From assembly GCA_024684065.1 (NCBI GenBank), contig JAIKXO010000275.1, positions 1 to 12,562 on the forward strand: DNA of 12,562 nucleotides. The letters run 5' to 3'. The notes under the pieces are model-generated. The model made no database searches, was not told where the DNA came from, and was given only the letters and a program-made list of their open reading frames with translations. The DNA comes from Lachnospiraceae bacterium (lineage in GTDB: Bacteria; Bacillota_A; Clostridia; Lachnospirales; Lachnospiraceae). This document shows positions 7,107 to 12,562 of the stretch, piece by piece. Position 1 is the first letter of the stretch. Every line of letters begins with the position of its first letter. Made by a program: the position numbers and the translations under genes.

Positions 7107-7742
7107 TCAAAGCAGAAGCAGATCCGAAAAATTATTCAGATTATAGTCCGCTTTCCCGCTCTTTGTTGCCTCTCCGTATGCAGCGGTGATCATTCCTCCC
7201 GCCTTCCCCGCTTCTATCCCGGCATCGGCGTCCTCGACGACCAGGCACTTTGCGGGCTCGGTATTAAGAAGCTCTGCCGCAAGAAGGAACACTTCCGGAT
7301 CCGGCTTTGTTCTTTTTATCATGGTCCCGTCGGAGACCGCGTCGAAATAATCCCTCAGTTCCGTCTTTTCCAGAATGAAGCCGGTGTTTTTGCTCGAAGA
7401 GCCGACAGCCAGCTTATACCCTCTGTCCTTTAGCTTATCAAGCGTATCCCTGACCTCCTCCGTAACGTCCGACGGTGTCATCCCGCTTAAGTACTCGCGA
7501 TAGATACCGTTCTTCTTCTCGGCCATTCTCTCCTTTTCTTCCGCAGAAAGCGGAGCGCCTTCGTAACGTTCAAGGATTATCTCAAGGCTTTCCATACGGC
7601 TGACGCCTCTTAATCTCTGGTTGATCTCCTCGTCAAAGTAGATCCCCTTTTCGTCAGCGAGCGCCTTCCATGCCAGATAATGGAAACGGTCCGTATGCAC
7701 GAGCACCCCGTCCAGATCAAAAATTACAGCCTGTGCGTCCAT
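7107..7742 (-). CDS. pgmB: Beta-phosphoglucomutase (HAD superfamily)
   Basis: A 211-residue HAD-type phosphatase-fold enzyme that converts beta-D-glucose 1-phosphate to glucose 6-phosphate in the cytoplasm. Asp9 (nucleophile) and Asp11 (acid/base) lie in FDLDGVL. His21 and Arg44 in the cap region RLRGVSRMESL correspond to His20 and Arg49 of the Lactococcus enzyme. The SSSKN loop is at 115-119, Lys146 is in KPDP, and Glu170-Asp171 in the EDADAG metal site. These residues separate it from generic HAD phosphatases. It overlaps the end of the GH65 gene by 19 bases, and its GAGGAG Shine-Dalgarno lies inside that gene, so the two are coupled. The pairing shows that the GH65 partner is a phosphorylase releasing beta-glucose 1-phosphate, not a hydrolase. 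Length is normal (Lactococcus 221). Confidence 0.95.
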   Translation of the reverse strand: MDAQAVIFDLDGVLVHTDRFHYLAWKALADEKGIYFDEEINQRLRGVSRMESLEIILERYEGAPLSAEEKERMAEKKNGIYREYLSGMTPSDVTEEVRDTLDKLKDRGYKLAVGSSSKNTGFILEKTELRDYFDAVSDGTMIKRTKPDPEVFLLAAELLNTEPAKCLVVEDADAGIEAGKAGGMITAAYGEATKSGKADYNLNNFSDLLLL

Positions 7743-10012
7743 TGCTTCTCCTCTCCGACTTCTTCATCTTCTCCCCTGAACTTAAAGCTTAAGGACTCTC
7801 CCGAAATAAGCGTAAGGCTTGCCTCGTCCTTTTCGACCGAAAGCTTAAGTCTCCTGCCCCGGAATGAAAACGGAAACGCGTATCTTGTAAGCCCTTCGGG
7901 AAGGAACGGATCAATGCTCAGCCCGTTCTCCGTGATCCTTAAGCCCGCAAAACCGTTTACGATCGCCATATAGCATCCGCCCATATTGGCTGTATGCACG
8001 CCGTCCTTTGTGTTCTCATGCCGGTTCATAAGATCGAGCTTGGCGGAATCGCCGAAATAGGAAAGCGCTTCCTTCTTAAGCCCCAGCATCGAAGCCGTCA
8101 TACTGAACACACATGTCGAAAGAGAGGAATCGTGCGTCGTGATCTTCTCATAATATCTGAAGCTTTTCTCCATCGTCTCCCTGGACTGAAGCTCAGGGAA
8201 GAGAAAATGCGAAAGCACCGTGTCCGCCTGCTTGCATACCTGGAAACGGTATAAATGGAGCGGATGGTAATGCAGAAGGAGAGGAAAATCTTCCTTCGGC
8301 GTCGCCTTAATATCCCACACGGGCTTATCAAGAAACGAATCATCCTGAGGATTGATCCCGTACTCTTCATCATAGGGAAGGTACATCTTATCGGCAGCCT
8401 TTTTCATCTCCTTAAGCTCTTCGTCCGAAAGATGAAGCGTCTGCCTGAGCTTTTCAACCTCTGCCTCGTCCTTAAGCTCTTCGTAAAGCTTTGCGGCAAA
8501 TACCAGGTTATGCTTTGCCGAAGCATTGGTATAATAATTGTTGTTGACCATGCAGGTATATTCGTCAGGTCCCGTGACCTCCTGTATCTGAAACCTTCCC
8601 TGCCTGTCATAGACACCCATATCGAGCCAGAGCCTTGCGGTTTCAATAAGGATCTCAAGCCCCATTTTCTTCATAAACTCCCGGTCTCCCGTCGCCAGGT
8701 AATACTGGATGACGGCGTAGGCGATCGCCCCGTTTATGTGATAGGCGGCCGTCCCGCTCGGGAAGTAGCCGGAGCATTCAACCCCTGTGATCGTGCGCCA
8801 CGGATAAAGCGCGCCCTTTTTATGCCCTAAGAGAGCCGCGTTTTCCCTCGCCTTTTCAAGTGTCGCGTAACGGAAGGAAAGGATGTTCTTTGCAAGATCC
8901 GGATTCGTCAGAAGGAAGAACGGAACAATGTACATTTCCGTATCCCAGAAATAATGTCCTTCATATCCCTCGCCCGAAAGCCCCTTGGCCGCTATGCCGG
9001 CGTATGCGTCATGGGGAGCCGCCTGAAGAAGCTCATACATATTGAACTGTACCGCATCCTCAAGCTCCTTATCGCCTCCGATCTCCATGTGCGAACGGCT
9101 GTAGAACTCCGAAAGGTACTTCTTCTGGTCCCCGTACAGATCAGCGATATCGCGCTTTACCGCATTTGAAAGCACCTGCATCACCTTCGCCTTCGGATCC
9201 TTCTCTCGGATCGAATCCGAAAAAGCGGCATATTTAAGGACAGTGATCTTCTCCCCCTGCCTTATGGGAACGCGAAGCCTGGTTATAAGCGCGCCCGCTT
9301 CCTCCCTCAGCATGCTGAAGGACCTGGCCTCGGAGGTAACGTGGTGGGTGGTGGCAACGGCGATGCTTACGCCGCTTTCCTTTGCCCTTGTTAAAGAAAA
9401 AGAGGCTTCCTCCCTAAAGCCCTGCTCTATGAGTTTAAGGAAACAGGGGCTTTTGTCCGCAAGCCTCGGGTCATCCGGATCGGAGTAATTCTCCACCTCT
9501 GCTATATGGAAGGAATCGAACACCGCTTCTCCGGAAAAATTCAGAGCCTCGACCTCATACTCGATCGTAAAGAGCTCTTTGATCTCGAAATGAGCCATTC
9601 TCCGTATGCGGACCTTTATCTCCTTACCCGAGGGGCTCTTCCAGTGCGTTGTACGCTCCGTATAGCCCTCCTCCATGTTGAGGATCCGCTCTGCCTCTAT
9701 AACGCCCCCCTCTGCCGGAAGAAATTCCTCGCCGCTTACCGACAGCTTTATCGTCTGCGTATCGCAGAGATTGACCATCGTCTGCTTCTTTTCCACCAGG
9801 TTACAAAGGCTCTCAGCCTGCTTCATCGGGATGATCTCATAGGCGCCTGCGAGATACTGTCCGCGCATTGTGGGAAACCCCGCGGGAACGCCTTCTTCAA
9901 GCGCCCCGCGGATCCCGATATAACCATTTGCATTGCAGAACAGTGTTTCGTGGAGATTCAGCTCCTTTTCGTCATAATGTTCTTTTTTTACAATACAGTC
10001 AGTTTTATGCAT
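7724..10012 (-). CDS. GH65 inverting alpha-glucoside (disaccharide) phosphorylase
   Basis: A 762-residue cytoplasmic enzyme of the maltose/trehalose/kojibiose/nigerose phosphorylase family. The N-terminal beta-sandwich domain opens with NGYIGIRG (29-36). The (alpha/alpha)6 barrel has FWDTEMY (355-361), LYPWRTI (402-408) and the general acid Glu484 in TGPDEYT. The phosphate site is marked by KQAD (594-597), THDSSLS (626-632) and HTANMGG (673-679). It should cleave an alpha-glucosyl disaccharide with phosphate to beta-glucose 1-phosphate, which the overlapping beta-PGM gene product uses. The acceptor loop reads GYFPSGTAAYHIN (415-427). From memory this resembles kojibiose, nigerose or trehalose phosphorylases more than maltose phosphorylases, so I do not assign malP. 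The start is fixed by an in-frame TAA two codons upstream (10016-10018), although there is no good Shine-Dalgarno sequence. Confidence 0.92.
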   Translation of the reverse strand: MHKTDCIVKKEHYDEKELNLHETLFCNANGYIGIRGALEEGVPAGFPTMRGQYLAGAYEIIPMKQAESLCNLVEKKQTMVNLCDTQTIKLSVSGEEFLPAEGGVIEAERILNMEEGYTERTTHWKSPSGKEIKVRIRRMAHFEIKELFTIEYEVEALNFSGEAVFDSFHIAEVENYSDPDDPRLADKSPCFLKLIEQGFREEASFSLTRAKESGVSIAVATTHHVTSEARSFSMLREEAGALITRLRVPIRQGEKITVLKYAAFSDSIREKDPKAKVMQVLSNAVKRDIADLYGDQKKYLSEFYSRSHMEIGGDKELEDAVQFNMYELLQAAPHDAYAGIAAKGLSGEGYEGHYFWDTEMYIVPFFLLTNPDLAKNILSFRYATLEKARENAALLGHKKGALYPWRTITGVECSGYFPSGTAAYHINGAIAYAVIQYYLATGDREFMKKMGLEILIETARLWLDMGVYDRQGRFQIQEVTGPDEYTCMVNNNYYTNASAKHNLVFAAKLYEELKDEAEVEKLRQTLHLSDEELKEMKKAADKMYLPYDEEYGINPQDDSFLDKPVWDIKATPKEDFPLLLHYHPLHLYRFQVCKQADTVLSHFLFPELQSRETMEKSFRYYEKITTHDSSLSTCVFSMTASMLGLKKEALSYFGDSAKLDLMNRHENTKDGVHTANMGGCYMAIVNGFAGLRITENGLSIDPFLPEGLTRYAFPFSFRGRRLKLSVEKDEASLTLISGESLSFKFRGEDEEVGEEKQWTHRL

Positions 10013-10021
10013 ATCTTATTT

Positions 10022-10050
10022 TGTATGTCTTATCTGTATGTCTGTATGTT
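10022..10050. repeat. Three short direct repeats TGTATGTY between the binding-protein and GH65 genes
   Basis: On the plus strand TGTATGTC occurs at 10022-10029 and 10035-10042, and TGTATGTT at 10043-10050. They fill most of the 43-base gap between the binding-protein stop and the GH65 ATG, where a ribosome binding site would be expected. The RNA would carry repeated RACATACA and little secondary structure. Function unknown; possibly replication slippage. Confidence 0.55.
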
Positions 10051-10055
10051 ACAGC

Positions 10056-11390
10056 TTAGTTTGCGTAGTAGTTCTCGCATACCTGCTGAAGAGTATCAAG
10101 GAAGGTCTCAGGATCAGGGAAGTTACCCATTGCGTAATCCTGGAATACAACACCGGTAGCGTTCTGGCCGATGCCTTCCTTCATTGACAGCCAGTGCCAT
10201 GAAGAGGTCTTGCCTGCTGCAGTGTACTCTGCAATAGTCTTTGCGTAAGGATCGTCAGCTGCATGAGTATTTGAAGCATAAGGAGAGATGAATCCGCAAT
10301 CCTCGGCAAGGATCTGCTGTCCGCCGTCATCAGCCGCGCACCATGCAAGGAACTTCTTAGCCTCTTCTACGTTGCCGTCCTTGTAAACGCCCCACCAGTT
10401 CGGGGAGTTCGTAAGGATCGTGTCCTGTCCCTCGATGAAAGCGTAAGGGATCATGCCTATCTCAAAGTTGCCTGCTGCCTCATAAGCATCCTTGTCGTCG
10501 TTTACAAGAGTAGCGCCGATCCAGGAACCCTGTGTAACGAATGCATATTTGCCGGAAGCAAAGCCAAGGACCTGTGAATCATAGGTTCCTGAAACACCTG
10601 CGGGATCGGTAAACTCATTAAAGAGAGCTACCATCTCTGCCCAGGGAAGTGCACGCTCTTTATCAAGCTTTCCGCCATCCTTGAAGAGATCGATATAGGT
10701 TGTGTCGTCACGGGCAAGACCGGAATCAAAGTATGTTCCGAAAATGTGCTGTCCGGGAGACCACCAGAGCTGTGAAGACTCTGTATAATAACCAACAACT
10801 GCCGTAAGGCCAAGCTCATCCTTCATTCCGTCAAGCTTCTCAAATGCAGCCCTCATGCTCTCGGGACCGGTAATGCTCTTCGGATCGATATCAGCCTTTG
10901 CAAGGATATCAGAGTTGTATGCAAGTCCGATAGCCTCGGTAGTGGTCGGGAAACCGTATACCTTTCCGTCCGCTACATATTCAGCCTCAGTGTCGCTTAC
11001 CCATGCCTCATCGGAAAGATCTGCAAGAAGCCCTTCCCAGGTAGGATAATGGATGTCGCCTTCAAATACGAAGATATCCGGCATATTGTCTGCCTGATAA
11101 TAGCCCTTCAGGGTAGCCTGGGTATCAATACCGCCGCCGAGAGACTCGATAACTACGGGAACTCCCGTCTTCTCTTCATAAGCTGCCGCAAGCTTCTTAA
11201 GGCCGGCGTCAACCTCAACCTTGTTGTTTACCAGACGGATGCCGCCCTCGGGAGTCTCCGCCGGTGCAGCCGCGTCCGTGGCAGCGGGAGCCGCTCCCGC
11301 ATCACCAGCCGGTGCCGGGGCTCCGCAGCCTGCAAGCATCATGGAAAGGGTTGCGGCTGAAAGCAGTATTGCAAGTAATTTCTTTTTCAT
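10056..11390 (-). CDS. Extracellular sugar-binding lipoprotein of a CUT1 ABC transporter
   Basis: A 444-residue family 1 solute-binding protein. A lysine-rich start and hydrophobic stretch end in the lipobox LAGC with Cys22, so the mature protein is anchored in the membrane by lipid. An Ala/Pro-rich linker follows (about 23-48) and then the binding domain. Family-typical segments include MPDIFVFEGD (about 118-127), DGKVYGFPTTTEAIGLAYN, QGSWIGATL and NWWGVYKD, with aromatic residues suited to stacking on sugar rings. It delivers the sugar to the two permeases encoded farther along. It is the first gene of the operon and has a very good AAAGGAGG ribosome binding site (11406-11399) 8 bases before the ATG, fitting the high amounts usually needed of binding proteins. 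The ligand cannot be read. An alpha-glucoside is inferred from the neighbouring enzymes. Confidence 0.93.
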   Translation of the reverse strand: MKKKLLAILLSAATLSMMLAGCGAPAPAGDAGAAPAATDAAAPAETPEGGIRLVNNKVEVDAGLKKLAAAYEEKTGVPVVIESLGGGIDTQATLKGYYQADNMPDIFVFEGDIHYPTWEGLLADLSDEAWVSDTEAEYVADGKVYGFPTTTEAIGLAYNSDILAKADIDPKSITGPESMRAAFEKLDGMKDELGLTAVVGYYTESSQLWWSPGQHIFGTYFDSGLARDDTTYIDLFKDGGKLDKERALPWAEMVALFNEFTDPAGVSGTYDSQVLGFASGKYAFVTQGSWIGATLVNDDKDAYEAAGNFEIGMIPYAFIEGQDTILTNSPNWWGVYKDGNVEEAKKFLAWCAADDGGQQILAEDCGFISPYASNTHAADDPYAKTIAEYTAAGKTSSWHWLSMKEGIGQNATGVVFQDYAMGNFPDPETFLDTLQQVCENYYAN

Positions 11391-11421
11391 TCGTAATTCC
11401 TCCTTTAATATTCCCCCAAAT

Positions 11422-11435
11422 GGGTAACGTTTAAA
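11422..11435 (-). promoter_or_regulatory. CpG-centred cre-like/LacI-family operator candidate before the binding-protein gene
   Basis: The minus strand reads TTTAAACGTTACCC, matching 11 of 14 positions of the CcpA/cre consensus TGWAANCGNTNWCA, with the AAACGTT core common to LacI-family operators. It lies just downstream of the candidate -10 at 11446-11451, a position suited to repression. It also contains the 8-bp palindrome GTTTAAAC. The fit is partial and the symmetry around CG is weak. Confidence 0.35.
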
Positions 11436-11445
11436 CTATGGTCAC

Positions 11446-11475
11446 ATTATGATATGTTCACCAATTTTTCCGCAA
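11446..11475 (-). promoter_or_regulatory. Candidate promoter of the sugar-import/phosphorolysis operon
   Basis: On the minus strand TTGCGG (11475-11470, 3 of 6) and CATAAT (11451-11446, 5 of 6) are separated by 18 bases. This places transcription start about 50 bases before the binding-protein ATG and downstream of the terminator at 11514-11545, as expected for a separate transcription unit. The -35 is weak, so activation or another -35 is possible. Confidence 0.4.
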
Positions 11476-11504
11476 TCCTGTTATTGTTTTTTATGAAAAA
11501 TCAA

Positions 11505-11545
11505 CAAAAAAGACGCAGGGCTTTCTACAATCCGATCGCCCTGCG
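11505..11545 (-). terminator. Rho-independent terminator after the LacI-family gene
   Basis: CGCAGGGC (11514-11521) pairs perfectly with GCCCTGCG (11538-11545) around a 16-base loop. On the minus strand the stem is followed by TCTTTTTTG (11513-11505). It sits 53 bases beyond the regulator stop codon, so it should separate the regulator transcript from the operon. If any promoter lies upstream of it, it would act as an attenuator instead. Confidence 0.8.
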
Positions 11546-11550
11546 CCGAT

Positions 11551-11583
11551 ATTTTAGTAAAATCAGTATTATTTTAGTAAAAT
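11551..11583. promoter_or_regulatory. Two identical 13-bp palindromes, 20 bp apart: operator candidate
   Basis: ATTTTAGTAAAAT occurs at 11551-11563 and again at 11571-11583. Each copy is a perfect palindrome around a central G/C, and the centres are 20 bp apart, close to two helical turns, so two dimers could bind the same face of the DNA. They lie between the stop of the LacI-family gene and its terminator. A degenerate third copy (10 of 13) overlaps the end of the regulator gene at 11603-11615. Binding by the neighbouring regulator is inferred, not shown. Confidence 0.5.
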
Positions 11584-11598
11584 TTTCTTTTTTTTTAC

Positions 11599-12561
11599 TT
11601 ATTGTTTACGAAAATCCTTTGTGCTTTTTCGCCATTTGACCCTCGCGCCGATCCTTACGGTATCAAAATCCCCTTTGCCCTCGAGAATGTCGATGAGCGC
11701 CTGCGCCGCAAGGAATCCCCGCTCATAGTCGGGAACGGCCACGGTCGTAAGCTCCGTATACCTGGAAATTATGATATCGTCAAAGCCCGTCACCGCAACG
11801 TCTTCGGGCACCCTTAGCCCATCCTCCTGAAATTTCCTTATCGCTCCGATCGCCATCATATCGTTCGCGCAGATCAGGATCTCCGGCATCTCCTCGGACA
11901 GCATAAGAAGCCTTGCCGCCTGGGCGCCGCTTTTTTCTCTCCAGTCTCCCTCGTAGTAGTCGTTTCTGTGAAACGTAAGACCGTTTTCCTTAAGGGCATC
12001 GCGGAATGCGGCATAACGCTCCCTTGTATCCGAGGTATTCAGTCCCCCGAGGAACGCAAACTTTCTGTATCCCCTCGCGATCAGCCCTTCGATGAGCTGT
12101 TTCTCCGCCGCATAGTTATTTACTACGATGCTTTTGATCCTCCGGTGGTCTATCTCCCGGTCGAGTGCGATCACGGGAATCCCTTTATCCGCTACCTTCT
12201 TAAGCACCGCGTTCCCGGTGTTCACGTCATTTACTATGCAGCCGCAGATCACCTCCGGCTCCGCAAAATGCGGGAAGTTGTCGCCGGTGCTTATCAAAAA
12301 GCTGTACCCTCTGGCATACGCGTAATCGCTGATCCCGTGCAGGATGTCGAGGTAATAGAGGGTGTCAAAATCGCTCAGATTGAAGATTATGGTGCGGTTT
12401 CCCCTTTCCTTTGCGGCAGGGATCTCGTAACCGAGCTCCTCCGCGATCGAAAATATCTTCTCCCTGGTTTCCTCGGAAGCGCTGTTTTTATGATGAAGCA
12501 CGTTTGATACTGTTGAGATGGATACGCCCGCGCGTTCCGCAATATCCCGGATCCCCGGCAT
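11599..12561 (-). CDS. LacI/GalR-family transcriptional regulator
   Basis: A 320-residue regulator with an N-terminal helix-turn-helix (IRDIAERAGVSISTVSNVLH, residues 4-23; recognition positions Ile15, Ser16 and Asn20) and a periplasmic-binding-protein-like effector domain (about 56-315) with landmarks LGGLN (171-175), CANDMMAIGA (231-240), TGFDDI (258-263) and LTTVAVPDYERG. It probably senses a sugar and represses the downstream operon. The usual hinge after LGY (consensus close to PNxxARxL, whose Leu enters the DNA minor groove) reads EIPAAKERGNRTI here, without the AR-x-L pattern. The ATG at 12561 is one base from the window edge and gives the normal LacI-family N-terminal length, so the gene is probably complete, though a start just outside cannot be excluded. 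A terminator follows the gene. Confidence 0.92.
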   Translation of the reverse strand: MPGIRDIAERAGVSISTVSNVLHHKNSASEETREKIFSIAEELGYEIPAAKERGNRTIIFNLSDFDTLYYLDILHGISDYAYARGYSFLISTGDNFPHFAEPEVICGCIVNDVNTGNAVLKKVADKGIPVIALDREIDHRRIKSIVVNNYAAEKQLIEGLIARGYRKFAFLGGLNTSDTRERYAAFRDALKENGLTFHRNDYYEGDWREKSGAQAARLLMLSEEMPEILICANDMMAIGAIRKFQEDGLRVPEDVAVTGFDDIIISRYTELTTVAVPDYERGFLAAQALIDILEGKGDFDTVRIGARVKWRKSTKDFRKQ

Positions 12562-12562
12562 A

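Noticed and set aside
9506..10159. 217-codon open frame on the plus strand
   Set aside because: It is antisense to the GH65 gene and runs into the binding-protein gene. It has no recognisable domain.
11247..11327. GC-rich repetitive-looking sequence near the start of the binding-protein gene
   Set aside because: It encodes the Ala/Pro-rich linker that commonly follows the lipoprotein cysteine. It is low-complexity coding sequence, not a separate repeat element.

Overview
The window looks like a carbohydrate-utilisation locus from an anaerobic, low-to-medium GC Gram-positive bacterium. Lachnospiraceae or a related clostridial group is my best guess. The reasons are strong AAGGAGG-type ribosome binding sites, Rho-independent terminators, a CUT1 sugar ABC transporter with a lipoprotein binding component and no ATPase of its own, and the enzyme set. 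The genus is not resolvable by reading alone.

Layout. (1) Bases 1-396, minus strand: the N-terminal third of an RlmI-type rRNA cytosine methyltransferase, cut by the window edge and unrelated to sugar use. (2) 397-699: a divergent intergenic region with a promoter-like site. (3) 700-2951, plus strand: a two-gene cassette of a GH4 glycosidase (6-phospho-beta-glucosidase-like) and a BadF/N-acetylglucosamine-kinase-like sugar kinase. (4) 3011-3058: a strong hairpin terminator serving the minus-strand operon. (5) 3085-11390, minus strand, read right to left: lipoprotein sugar-binding protein, GH65 disaccharide phosphorylase, beta-phosphoglucomutase, two ABC permeases, and an amylosucrase-like GH13 enzyme. 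(6) 11599-12561, minus strand: a LacI-family regulator that heads the cluster. It is separated from the operon by a hairpin terminator and two identical 13-bp palindromes.

How the genes work together. The binding protein and two permeases probably import an alpha-glucosyl disaccharide or short oligosaccharide, powered by a shared MsmX-type ATPase encoded elsewhere. Inside the cell the GH65 enzyme should cleave an alpha-glucoside with phosphate to give beta-glucose 1-phosphate. Beta-phosphoglucomutase then turns this into glucose 6-phosphate without spending ATP. The GH13 enzyme carries the full amylosucrase active-site set and should act on sucrose or a sucrose-like glucoside. The opposite-strand GH4/kinase pair suggests a second route, in which an imported glycoside is phosphorylated by ATP rather than by a PTS and then split by the NAD-dependent GH4 enzyme. 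The LacI-family protein is the obvious candidate regulator.

The catabolic families are known. The less ordinary points are the combination of an amylosucrase-like enzyme with a GH65/beta-PGM phosphorolysis operon, the PTS-free GH4-kinase pair whose GH4 signature (CNCS) fits none of the usual specificity classes, the tandem palindromes, and the atypical hinge of the LacI-family protein. I saw no tRNA, rRNA, CRISPR array, insertion sequence or phage gene.
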